Of a stretch of 64,000 nt of DNA, positions 7,939-16,059 are shown in pieces (position 1 is the first letter of the stretch; each line of letters begins with the position of its first letter). A program made the position numbers and the translations under genes. The notes beneath the pieces are model-generated. The model did not search any database. It was given only the letters and a program-made list of their open reading frames with translations, and had not been told where the DNA came from. The DNA is from Acidobacteriaceae bacterium (GTDB lineage: Bacteria; Acidobacteriota; Terriglobia; Bryobacterales; Bryobacteraceae), in the NCBI GenBank assembly GCA_020247055.1, contig JADCJL010000080.1, forward strand, positions 36,476 through 100,475, read 5' to 3'.

Positions 7939-10926
7939 CTAGAAGGTTCGGCTGATGGTGAACCGGAACACGCGGCGCCGTTCAAAGAACGGCGTAGCTT
8001 GACCCCACTGCACCACGGAATTGACAAAGGTCTGCTGGTTGGGGAACTGCGAACGGTCGAGCACGACGGGCGGCTGCAGAAAGGTCTGCACGATCGTCGG
8101 GTTGTAGGCCCAATAGAAGCGGAAGGGAGCGTTCACCACGGGCATCATGATCTGCATTTCGAGACCGGTCGACATGCGAATCTTTTCCGTCTCGGTGTTC
8201 ACGGGAATCCGCTGATTGAAGCCCGCCTGCGGGAAGAGGCTGTTCAACTCCTCGACCCGGCGCGGATTCAGGCGCAGTTGGTTCTTGAGCGAAATCCGGT
8301 TAACGCCCGCGTCAAAGAAGGCGGCGAGAACCACCGGCCCAAAAATCGGAATCCGGTATTCGAAGTTGCCGACCATCTGCGTGTCTCCGCCCGTGGTGGT
8401 CAACTGATAGACGGGGATGCGCTGGGCGACCGGGACAAAGGTCTCGACGCCGTCCTGCAGAACCTTTTGTAAGCGAGCCGATCCATCGTCGTTCAGCACG
8501 GCCACACTGGCCTCGCTCGGGATGAAGGAGATCGGGGAGATCCCCCAGATGTCGAATCCGCGGATGTCGTTTTCACCGCCCATGAAGATGCGGTTAAAGG
8601 GAGGCGCCACGCGTCCCCCGTAGCCGGAGATCAACCGGCCGAGGCCGCGCATACCGATCACATGGCCCTTCTTCAAGCCGCTGCGGAAGTAGGTGGCGCT
8701 GACGGTCGGTTCCACCATATTGACGTTACCGCCCATGAAGGTGCCCGCGAAGGTGGTCGAGATAAACAGGCTCCGGCCCCGCGTCGGGGTGATCGGATGA
8801 TCGACCGTGTTGTAGGTGTAGGAGGGGATCACCTTGCTCGTCCGGATGCCGTCCAACTGGTTGGGCCCGTCGGTGCGCTGGAAGGAGAGGAAGTTAAAGT
8901 AGTTGCTCGAGGCCTCGGACAGCGTCTTCACCGTGGAGACGTCATAGCCGTAGGTCATGCTCACGCGGGCAAACGAGCGCTTCAACTGCGTCGAGGCGAA
9001 GGCCGTGAAGCCCATGCCGTTGGTGACGTAGTTGAGCAGGTTCTGCGTACCGAGCGCCTGATAGTACGGGATCAGGTTCCGGCCGGACAGCAGCGACACT
9101 TCCCGGCCCTGGTCGTAGTTGAACCGCTGCATATAGACGGTGAAGCCGGCCTGAATGGGCTTATCGAACAGGTAGGGTTCCGTGAACGAAAAGGTCACGT
9201 CCCGGATGCGGTCGCCCAACTGGCTGCTGATGCCGAGCGTCTCGCCCAACCCAAGGAAGTTATTGGTGGAATAACCAAACGACACGAACGAACCAGAGAT
9301 ACCGGAGACGCCGCCCGATAGCTGCACGGAGTTCCTGCCGCGCTCCTTCACCTTCAGGGTGATATCGACCGTATTGGTCCGGGTGTCGCGTTTGATCTCG
9401 GCCGCTTCATTCTCTTTGAGCGCCTCGAAGTAGCCGAGTTGGTTCAGACGGAGCAGCGAAAGCTCCCACAACCGCGTCGAGTACTGGTCGCCTTCGTCGA
9501 CAAGAAGTTCCCGACGGATAACCTTATCGCGGGTGGTAACGTTCCCGGAAAAATCAATGCGGCGCACGAAGAATTGTTTGCCCTCATCGACGTTGATGGT
9601 CAGATCGATCTTATCGGTACCGAGTTGCGGCTGGATGTCGGGCTCGGGCACCATGTCGATGTAGCCGAACTCGCCGTAGAGCTTCCGGATCTGCTCCATG
9701 CCCTTGCGCAGTTTCGCAATCGAGAAGACGTCGCCCGTCTTCATGCCGTACACCTGCGGAAGGATCGCCTCGGGGGTGCGGAACAGCTTCATGCCGACGG
9801 CATTGAGTTTGTTCAGCCGGTAGAGCCGGCTCTCTTCAATAGGAATCGTGACATCGGCCCGTTTACCCGGCTTATTGGGGTAGAACAGCGGGATACGGAA
9901 CCCTTTGCCGCCCACGTCGCGAATCTTCACCGTGTGATCGCCCGTCCGGGTCGTAAAGTAACCCTTCTCCTGATAGAAGTTGACGATCATCTGCTTGTCC
10001 TGCTCGAGCTTGGTGGAGTCAAACGTCTTGGCGAAAAGGTTTTCAAACAAAATCGACCGGGGAATGCCGACCGGACGCAGGCTGCGCATGGCGCGACGGA
10101 CCGCCCGGTCCGAGAAAACCTTATTGCCTTCGAGGTTGAGAGCGCCGACCTTTACCTTGGGGCCCTCATCCACTTTGAAGACGACCTCCATCGACGAGGG
10201 AGGAATCTGCCGGAGATCCGGCTCCACGGTAGCGTACTGGCGGCCGCGCTCGGCGAGATACTCTTTGAGGACAACGGCGGCCCGCTGCACTTTGTTCGGG
10301 TCGTACTGCGCTTCGACCGACAGGCCAACGCGGCGCTCTTTGAAGCGATCGAGAATTTCAGAAACAGTGAGCGACTTGGCGCCCTCATAGCGGATGGAAC
10401 GAACAATGCGCCGTTCGACGACTACAAAACGGATAATGTACCCGGTCCGGCCGGGTTCGCGCTCGAGCACGATATCGTCAAACCGCCCCGTGTTCCAGAG
10501 GGACATAAAATCGCGGTGCAGGGCATCCTCGTCGATCTTGTCACCCTTCTTTGAGAAGATCATCGCGCGAAGGGTGTCCTGCGGGACGCGCCGCGCGCCG
10601 CGGAACTCAATGAGCTCAATCACCTCATCCACCTGGCCCGGCTTGGCGGGAGCTACCAGACCCGGCTTGGCAGGGGCAGGCTTGGCCGGTTCCGCGGGTG
10701 CCGTGGGGATCGTTTCGAAAGGATTGGCTGGTTTGGGGGCGGTGGTTTGTGCAGGAGTTGCCGGGGCGGGCGCCGTGGGGACGGCCTCAAATGGGCTGGC
10801 CGGTTTGGTACCAGCCGGCTTCGGCGCGGGGGCCGGGGGAGGTTGCTGCGCGCGAACCAGGGTCGGCCCGGCAAGGTGCACGATCAACGCAAACAGGAGC
10901 AGGCGTACGAGCCCGGAAGAAAGCAT
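7939..10926 (-). CDS. bamA: Outer-membrane protein assembly factor BamA
   Basis: About 995 residues. A signal peptide is followed by a Pro/Ala-rich segment with two near-copies of a 'KPA[S/N]PFE[A/T][V/I]PTAPA' repeat. Next come POTRA domains (starting at VIELIEFRGARRVPQDTLRAMI) and the 16-stranded barrel, with the lid motif IRGFDIWG and a C-terminal F. It inserts barrel proteins into the outer membrane. I chose the ATG at 10926 (AAAGGA about 11 bases upstream); a GTG at 10947 would add seven residues. skp follows after 37 bp. Confidence 0.95.
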   Translation of the reverse strand: MLSSGLVRLLLFALIVHLAGPTLVRAQQPPPAPAPKPAGTKPASPFEAVPTAPAPATPAQTTAPKPANPFETIPTAPAEPAKPAPAKPGLVAPAKPGQVDEVIELIEFRGARRVPQDTLRAMIFSKKGDKIDEDALHRDFMSLWNTGRFDDIVLEREPGRTGYIIRFVVVERRIVRSIRYEGAKSLTVSEILDRFKERRVGLSVEAQYDPNKVQRAAVVLKEYLAERGRQYATVEPDLRQIPPSSMEVVFKVDEGPKVKVGALNLEGNKVFSDRAVRRAMRSLRPVGIPRSILFENLFAKTFDSTKLEQDKQMIVNFYQEKGYFTTRTGDHTVKIRDVGGKGFRIPLFYPNKPGKRADVTIPIEESRLYRLNKLNAVGMKLFRTPEAILPQVYGMKTGDVFSIAKLRKGMEQIRKLYGEFGYIDMVPEPDIQPQLGTDKIDLTINVDEGKQFFVRRIDFSGNVTTRDKVIRRELLVDEGDQYSTRLWELSLLRLNQLGYFEALKENEAAEIKRDTRTNTVDITLKVKERGRNSVQLSGGVSGISGSFVSFGYSTNNFLGLGETLGISSQLGDRIRDVTFSFTEPYLFDKPIQAGFTVYMQRFNYDQGREVSLLSGRNLIPYYQALGTQNLLNYVTNGMGFTAFASTQLKRSFARVSMTYGYDVSTVKTLSEASSNYFNFLSFQRTDGPNQLDGIRTSKVIPSYTYNTVDHPITPTRGRSLFISTTFAGTFMGGNVNMVEPTVSATYFRSGLKKGHVIGMRGLGRLISGYGGRVAPPFNRIFMGGENDIRGFDIWGISPISFIPSEASVAVLNDDGSARLQKVLQDGVETFVPVAQRIPVYQLTTTGGDTQMVGNFEYRIPIFGPVVLAAFFDAGVNRISLKNQLRLNPRRVEELNSLFPQAGFNQRIPVNTETEKIRMSTGLEMQIMMPVVNAPFRFYWAYNPTIVQTFLQPPVVLDRSQFPNQQTFVNSVVQWGQATPFFERRRVFRFTISRTF

Positions 10927-11082
10927 GAAGCGATAGATCCTTTTCACTTTGCGACTCTCGGGGGACGCGCCGAAAGGCCACCTGGTTTCACTGGCGCCAA
11001 CTGGGTCACTGGCAAAGACGAGATGATGCAGACCTGACCTGAACACACAAAGAGTCCATTGTACCTGAAGCCACACAACGAA

Positions 11083-11117
11083 GCCGCAGCCGGTGACGGC
11101 TGCGGCCCGTTTTTTTT
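11083..11117. terminator. Hairpin terminator downstream of the second RRM gene
   Basis: A 9-bp perfect stem, GCCGCAGCC (11083-11091) with GGCTGCGGC (11098-11106), and a six-base loop. On the plus strand it is followed by eight T (11110-11117). On the minus strand, where the genes run, it is followed by TTCGTTGTG. It lies just after the RRM stop, so it probably ends that transcript and separates it from bamA. The plus-strand T run would also stop antisense transcription. Confidence 0.75.
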
Positions 11118-11132
11118 ACAAAGCGGTCAGGA

Positions 11133-11456
11133 CTACCAGCGGTTGCCCTGACGGCCACCGCCGCCACCGCCGCTCCGGCCGCGGTAGCCGCCGCCACCAC
11201 CGCCACGATCTTCCTTCGGGCGGGCTTCATTGACGTTAATCGCCCGTCCGTCGAGTTCGCGGCCGTTCAGCGCGGCAATCGCGTTCTCTGCTTCGGCCTT
11301 CTGGGCCATCTCGACAAATCCAAACCCACGGGCTTTTCCGGTTTCGCGGTCCGTGACAAGGCTGACGCGATCCACGCTGCCGAACTGCTCGAACAACGCG
11401 CGGAGTGTCTGCTCAGTGGTGTGAAAACTAAGGTTTCCGACAAAAATATTAGTCAT
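11133..11456 (-). CDS. RNA-binding protein, RRM plus Gly/Arg-rich tail
   Basis: A 107-residue protein. The RRM spans about residues 1-80, with RNP-2 NIFVGNLSF and RNP-1 KARGFGFVEM. The last 27 residues are a GGGGGYRGRSGGGGGG-type RGG tail that probably adds nonspecific RNA binding. This is the architecture of cyanobacterial Rbp proteins and eukaryotic glycine-rich RNA-binding proteins, often cold-induced. A good Shine-Dalgarno (AAGGAAAG) precedes the ATG. A paralogue without the tail is at 2559-2849. Confidence 0.95.
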   Translation of the reverse strand: MTNIFVGNLSFHTTEQTLRALFEQFGSVDRVSLVTDRETGKARGFGFVEMAQKAEAENAIAALNGRELDGRAINVNEARPKEDRGGGGGGYRGRSGGGGGGRQGNRW

Positions 11457-11575
11457 TTTACTTTCCTTGAGAAATGCAGCGCGGCTGGTTGGGCAGGATC
11501 GAACGATGGGAATGAACCGAACACAACAACAGATGCTACAGATCTTAAAAATACCACGGCGGAGAGCCTTGCGGG

Positions 11576-13318
11576 TTAGAGGGCTTCAATCTCCTCCTCG
11601 AGCTGCTGTTTACGCACCAGATCCGCGAAGTAGCCCCGGCGGGCGAGCAACTCCTCCGCGGTGCCCATTTCGACGATCCCGCCGGCGGCCAGCACGACAA
11701 TGCGGTGAGCGTAGCGGATCGTCGAAACGCGGTGCGAAATCAACAGCGTGGTGCGCCCTTTCATGACGGCGCCCAACTCGGCCAGGATCCGCGCTTCGGT
11801 GACGGTGTCGACGCTCGACAGCGCATCGTCGAGAACCAGAATCCGGGGGTCGCGCAGGATGGCGCGCGCAATCGCGACACGCTGGCGCTGACCACCGGAC
11901 AGGGTGATGCCGCGCTCGCCGATCCTGGTATCGAGGCCAGCGGGAAACCCCGCCACGTCCTCCACCAGTCCGGCGATGGCCACGGCCCGCGCCAGTTCCT
12001 CTTCGCTCGCCCCCGGCCGGCCGAGGGTAATATTCTCCCGCAGCGTCATCGAGAACAGAAACGTCTCCTGCGGCACGATGCTGATCTGCCGCCGCAGCGC
12101 CGCCGGATCGTACTCGCGGACGTCCACCCCGTCAATTCGAACGGTACCGCCGGTCGGATCGAGCAAGCGGGGCACCATCTGGGTCAGCGACGTCTTTCCG
12201 GCGCCGGTGGGACCCACAATCGCCACCGTCTCGCCCGGCGCCACCCGAAAACTCACCCCGCGCAACGCCTCGCCGGCCGGGTACAGGAGAGAAACCGCCT
12301 CGAAATCCACCTCGCCCGCCAACACCCCGGGCACGGGGCGAGGCCGCGCCGGGGCGGCGATCGACGGCGCGGTGTTCAGCATCTCCCGGATCCGGGCCAG
12401 CGATGCCGTCCCGCGCTGCATCAGATTGATCACCCAGCCCATGGCGATCATCGGCCAGATCAGCATGCCGACGTAGGTCTGAAACATCACGAAGCTGCCC
12501 AGCGAGATGCGGCCTTCGAGCACCCGCCAGCCGCCCACCCACAACACAATCAGGAAGGCGATGCCGGTCAAGGCGTGGAGCAGCGGTTCGAAGATCCCGG
12601 TGGTGCGGACCAGCTCCAGATTGCGGCGGATGTAGTCCTGATTGAGTTCGGCAAAGCGGGTCCGCTCGGCCTCGCCCTGCCCGTAAGCCCGCAGCAGCCG
12701 CATGCCGGCAATGGACTCCTGCACGCGGCTCGAGATCGTCGAAAACACCGTCTGGATCTCCTCAAACCGCGTGTGAATGCGCTGGCCGTAAAAGACGACC
12801 AGGAAGCTGATCACCGGCGCCGGCGCGAGCGCGGCGAGGGTCAGCACGGGATCGGCGGCGACCATGACGGCAAACGCCAGCAGAAAGATAAGCAGCGTTT
12901 CGGCGCAGTACATCAGCCCCGGACCCGCCATCATGCGAACCGCGTTGAGGTCGTTGGTGGACCGCGCCATGATGTCGCCGGTGGGGAAACGGGCGTAGAA
13001 CTCGCGGCTCATGGTCAGCAGGTGCGCCAGGATGTCGTTGCGCAGATCGTACTCCAGATCGCGCGAAACCCCAATGAGGATCCACCGCTTCCAGTACTGA
13101 AACACGCCTTTGCACAGCGCCAGGCCCAGCAGCGCGGCCGCCGCCTCGACGGTCACCCGCCACGGTTCGCCGGCCGTGATCGAGTCAATGCCCCGCCGGA
13201 TCATCAGCGGCAGCGTGGCGCCGAACGCGGCGTTAAGGACCAGCGCGCCCAGGCCCAGCAGCAACTGCCGGCGATGACGATCGAGGTAGGGCCAGAGAAA
13301 CCGTAGGGCGGTCCACAT
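11576..13318 (-). CDS. ABC exporter half-transporter (MsbA/MdlA-like)
   Basis: A 580-residue half-transporter: a six-helix membrane domain (about residues 15-310) fused to an ATPase. Walker A is GPTGAGKTS (about 365-373), the signature is LSGGQRQRVAIARA (about 471), and Walker B is ILVLDDALSSVD (about 489), followed by the H-loop (LLISHRVS). As a homodimer it would export lipids or amphipathic drugs. Its place as the last gene of the lpxC-pgsA operon favours an envelope lipid role, but the substrate is inference. The stretch to the next gene (11457-11575) holds only a leader. Confidence 0.92.
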   Translation of the reverse strand: MWTALRFLWPYLDRHRRQLLLGLGALVLNAAFGATLPLMIRRGIDSITAGEPWRVTVEAAAALLGLALCKGVFQYWKRWILIGVSRDLEYDLRNDILAHLLTMSREFYARFPTGDIMARSTNDLNAVRMMAGPGLMYCAETLLIFLLAFAVMVAADPVLTLAALAPAPVISFLVVFYGQRIHTRFEEIQTVFSTISSRVQESIAGMRLLRAYGQGEAERTRFAELNQDYIRRNLELVRTTGIFEPLLHALTGIAFLIVLWVGGWRVLEGRISLGSFVMFQTYVGMLIWPMIAMGWVINLMQRGTASLARIREMLNTAPSIAAPARPRPVPGVLAGEVDFEAVSLLYPAGEALRGVSFRVAPGETVAIVGPTGAGKTSLTQMVPRLLDPTGGTVRIDGVDVREYDPAALRRQISIVPQETFLFSMTLRENITLGRPGASEEELARAVAIAGLVEDVAGFPAGLDTRIGERGITLSGGQRQRVAIARAILRDPRILVLDDALSSVDTVTEARILAELGAVMKGRTTLLISHRVSTIRYAHRIVVLAAGGIVEMGTAEELLARRGYFADLVRKQQLEEEIEAL

Positions 13319-13322
13319 GCGG

Positions 13323-13910
13323 TTACAGCCCGATCCAGTTGGCGAAGGTCTTGGACCATTCCATAAAGAGGTTTTTCTGGTCCTGCCGGCGGAGCCACCA
13401 GTCGTCCGGGCGGAACTCCCGGGCGGCCGCCGCGATCATGTGGACCTCCGGTTCCCGCGCCACGGCGCGGAAGATACGCCCGGCCCGCCGGGTGTGGAAG
13501 TTACTGGTCACCACCAGGATGCGCTGGAACCCCAGTCGGTGGAACTCCGGCAGGTAGCGCTCGGCCTCCTCGCGGGTCGACTTACAGTCGTTTTCAAGGG
13601 CGACGAACGTCACATCGGTATATCCCCGCCGCCGGGCGAATTCGATCGACAGATCACTTTCGTAGTGGTCGAAGATACCGGACGGGCCACTGACATAAAC
13701 CTTGGGCGCGAAGCCCTGACGGGCTAACGCGGCGGCGTGGAGAATTCGCTCGCCGTACTGGTCTCCGCCGAGGACGAAGATCGCGTCGGCCCGGCGCGGG
13801 GCCTCGGCTCGCACCAGGAACCAGGCGAGCGAGGGAAGCCACTGGGCATGCAACAAAACCAGCGCCACCACCAGGGCAACCGGCCAGAGGCCACGCCGCA
13901 GAACGCGCAC
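13323..13910 (-). CDS. YdcF/ElyC-like (DUF218) membrane-anchored protein
   Basis: A 195-residue protein with one N-terminal membrane segment (about residues 9-32) and a DUF218 domain: AIFVLGGDQYGERILHAAAL, KVYVSGP, a central NDCKSTREEAERYL and VVTSNFHTRRA. DUF218 proteins such as ElyC affect envelope and lipid-carrier metabolism. It starts at GTG, six bases after the previous stop, in the envelope operon. Its exact reaction is not known. Confidence 0.85.
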   Translation of the reverse strand: MRVLRRGLWPVALVVALVLLHAQWLPSLAWFLVRAEAPRRADAIFVLGGDQYGERILHAAALARQGFAPKVYVSGPSGIFDHYESDLSIEFARRRGYTDVTFVALENDCKSTREEAERYLPEFHRLGFQRILVVTSNFHTRRAGRIFRAVAREPEVHMIAAAAREFRPDDWWLRRQDQKNLFMEWSKTFANWIGL

Positions 13911-13916
13911 GAAGGG

Positions 13917-14474
13917 CTACTTCTCGTCCGGCTGGCGGGTATCCAAATGACCGACCGTTTTGAGCAACTGGTAGAGACGCTCCACCTCGGCCTCATCTTC
14001 CCGCCGGAGCAACTGAACCCGAGGAATATCGACGGGTTTAGCGGCTTGCGCAACCGGTAACGTGACGCCCCAAAACTGAGGGTAGGGGATGTTGTCGATC
14101 AGAGCCTGCCGGGCGTTGCGCCGCAGGTGGCGCAACAGCGCGTTCGAGTCGTCCAGGTTGCCCGGGAAGACGATCACGATGCGCTCATCGTTAACGAGGG
14201 TCAACGAAACGATCAGCGGGGAGATCCAGCCGGTTCGATCCACGCGGGCAATCGAAGTCCAGGCGATCGATCGTTCTCCGAGGAGCAGCGCCTGCTCCTG
14301 AATCTCAATCGCCGGCCGAAAGGCCAGTAACAGTACGGCCGCGGCGGTGATCAAAAACAGTACCGAGGCGACCAACGCGGCGGGCCACTGCGACGCAAAT
14401 ACCGTGGAGATCACCGCAAGGGCGGCAGCAACGAGACCGGCCCACAAATACTGCTTCGAAGGCGTGTAGCGCAT
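13917..14474 (-). CDS. Membrane protein with PH-like domain, unknown function
   Basis: About 185 residues from the ATG at 14474, preceded by TAGGTAGGT as Shine-Dalgarno; a TTG at 14525 would add 17 residues. Two membrane helices (about residues 10-48) are followed by a beta-rich domain (AIEIQEQALLLGERSIAW ... IVSLTLVNDERIVIVFPG) that looks like a bacterial PH domain, then a charged helical C-terminus. It is the middle cistron of the envelope operon. No named family is recognised with confidence. Confidence 0.65.
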   Translation of the reverse strand: MRYTPSKQYLWAGLVAAALAVISTVFASQWPAALVASVLFLITAAAVLLLAFRPAIEIQEQALLLGERSIAWTSIARVDRTGWISPLIVSLTLVNDERIVIVFPGNLDDSNALLRHLRRNARQALIDNIPYPQFWGVTLPVAQAAKPVDIPRVQLLRREDEAEVERLYQLLKTVGHLDTRQPDEK

Positions 14475-14488
14475 AGCGGTAGACCTAC

Positions 14489-14509
14489 CTATATCCAGAC
14501 TATATCCAG
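14489..14509 (-). promoter_or_regulatory. Two copies of CTGGATATAG, one helical turn apart
   Basis: The 10-mer CTATATCCAG (plus-strand reading) occurs at 14489-14498 and again at 14500-14509, a period of 11 bp. It lies between the pgsA-like stop and the start of the next gene, about 15 bp upstream of that ATG. Direct repeats on one face of the helix often bind a regulator, and TATAGT inside it resembles a -10 box. Its function is unproven. Confidence 0.35.
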
Positions 14510-14526
14510 GCCGGGAAATCGTCAAT

Positions 14527-15036
14527 TCATTTTACAGCCCGCAAGCCAAGCCAAGCGTACCGCGCCCCGCTCACCACAATCGCGCCAGCGCTCATCCCGA
14601 AGAAAACATGGGGGTAAAAGTCCAGGAATACCGCAGCCACGGTACACATGAGAATAAATGTGTTCGCTTTTCCAAGGCGAGACGGCGGAAATTCCCGCAC
14701 CCCTTTCCACCGATGCAGCACCGCTGCCGCCAGCAAAATGGCGCCATCCCGGCCGAGCGCCATCGCCACCAGCCAAAACGGCATCGCGCCTACCGCCCAC
14801 AGCGCCACGAAGCCGCTGCCGACCAGCAGTTTATCGGCAATCGGGTCCATAATTGCGCCGAAGCGGGACTCCAGCATCCATCGCCGCGCCATCCAGCCGT
14901 CGATGCTATCGGTCACTGCAATCAGAAACGAAACCAGTAACGCCCAGCGAAACCGGCGTTCGAGAATCAACCACACCACGGGCGCGGTTCCCACGAGGCG
15001 CAGAACGGTCAGAATGTTCGGAATGTGCCGGAACAC
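14527..15036 (-). CDS. pgsA: CDP-alcohol phosphatidyltransferase (PgsA-like)
   Basis: A 169-residue membrane enzyme that transfers a phosphatidyl group from CDP-diacylglycerol to an alcohol, most likely glycerol-3-phosphate. The complete family motif D-x2-D-G-x2-A-R-x8-G-x3-D-x3-D is present (from DSIDGWMAR to FGAIMDPIAD, about residues 43-68). Four to six membrane helices are visible. It starts at GTG, 17 bp after the lpxC stop. The acceptor is inferred from the PNILTVLRL start typical of PgsA; a cardiolipin or other synthase cannot be excluded. Confidence 0.85.
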   Translation of the reverse strand: MFRHIPNILTVLRLVGTAPVVWLILERRFRWALLVSFLIAVTDSIDGWMARRWMLESRFGAIMDPIADKLLVGSGFVALWAVGAMPFWLVAMALGRDGAILLAAAVLHRWKGVREFPPSRLGKANTFILMCTVAAVFLDFYPHVFFGMSAGAIVVSGARYAWLGLRAVK

Positions 15037-15053
15037 CGCGCCGCCAACCGCCC

Positions 15054-15959
15054 TTAACCGACCATGGCGTGGGTCACCCGGGACGCCAATTGATCGAACG
15101 TCACCATCTCATAGAGAGAACTATCCTGCATGATGCGAGCTACCAACGCGGCGTGCATAGCGTGACCCGCCCGTTCGGCGATCACCTGGCCGAGCAGCGG
15201 ACGGCCAATCAGCGCCAGATCGCCGATGAGATCGAGAATCTTGTGGCGGCAGGGTTCGTCCGGATAGCGCAACCCGCCGGGGTTCAAAACCTGCTCCCGG
15301 TTGAAGCAGACGGCGTTGGTCAGATCTGCCCCGCGAATCAGCCCCATGTTCCGCATCTGGTCGAGTTCATACTCAAAGCCAAAGGTCCGCGCCGCGGCGA
15401 TTTCGGTGGCGTAGCCCTCCGGGGTCAACTCCATCGCCATCGACTGCCGGCCCACCAAAGGATGGTCGAAGTAGATCTCACAGGAGAGCAGAAAGGAGTC
15501 CGCCGGCAGAATCGTGATCCGCTTGTTCCCCTGCTCGACGGTCACCGGTTTGACGATCCGCAGATACTTCCGCCGCTTTTTCAACGTCTGCCGGCCCGCC
15601 TGCTCGAGCAGTTTGACAAACGGCAAACCCGAGCCGTCCAGAATCGGCACTTCGAGATTGTCGATATCAATATAGGCGTTATCCACGCCCATCGAGTAGA
15701 GAACACTCAGCAGATGTTCGGTCGTCGAAATCAGCACGCCCTGCCGCATGAGACTGGTGGCGTAGGACACGCGTGCCACGTGCTGCCAACTGGCCGGGAG
15801 CTCGAAGTCAGAGAGGTCGGTTCGCCGGAACACAATGCCCGTACCCGCCGCCGCGGGCCGGATGGTAATCGATACGGGAACCCCGCTGTGGAGTCCGACT
15901 CCTTCGGCCGATACTGGTTGTGCAACCGTTGTTTCGAAGCGCAAACCGAAGAATACCAA
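15054..15959 (-). CDS. lpxC: UDP-3-O-acyl-N-acetylglucosamine deacetylase LpxC
   Basis: Performs the committed step of lipid A synthesis, zinc-dependent removal of the acetyl group. About 300 residues, the usual length. Visible are GVGLHSGVPV near the N-terminus, STTEHLLSVLYSMGVDNAYIDI with a zinc-ligand His, and the C-terminal HKILDLIGD, with the second His and the Asp ligand. No ATG is available: TTG at 15959 or TTG at 15944 are the candidates, and neither has a strong ribosome site. It is the first gene of a five-gene envelope operon and diverges from polA. Confidence 0.95.
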   Translation of the reverse strand: MVFFGLRFETTVAQPVSAEGVGLHSGVPVSITIRPAAAGTGIVFRRTDLSDFELPASWQHVARVSYATSLMRQGVLISTTEHLLSVLYSMGVDNAYIDIDNLEVPILDGSGLPFVKLLEQAGRQTLKKRRKYLRIVKPVTVEQGNKRITILPADSFLLSCEIYFDHPLVGRQSMAMELTPEGYATEIAAARTFGFEYELDQMRNMGLIRGADLTNAVCFNREQVLNPGGLRYPDEPCRHKILDLIGDLALIGRPLLGQVIAERAGHAMHAALVARIMQDSSLYEMVTFDQLASRVTHAMVG

Positions 15960-16059
15960 AAATGGTAATCAATTGAAAGTAAAATAGTTAGAAGAGGAAA
16001 AGTGTGTCTTTCCGGCAACACGTGAGGTGATCCGGACACATTGGAGTATCCTGGAGGCG

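Noticed and set aside
11495..11515. ATCGAACGAT resembling a tRNA T-loop in the gap before the RRM gene
   Set aside because: No acceptor, anticodon or D stems could be drawn around it; the gap is only 119 bp and the similarity is to a short palindrome.
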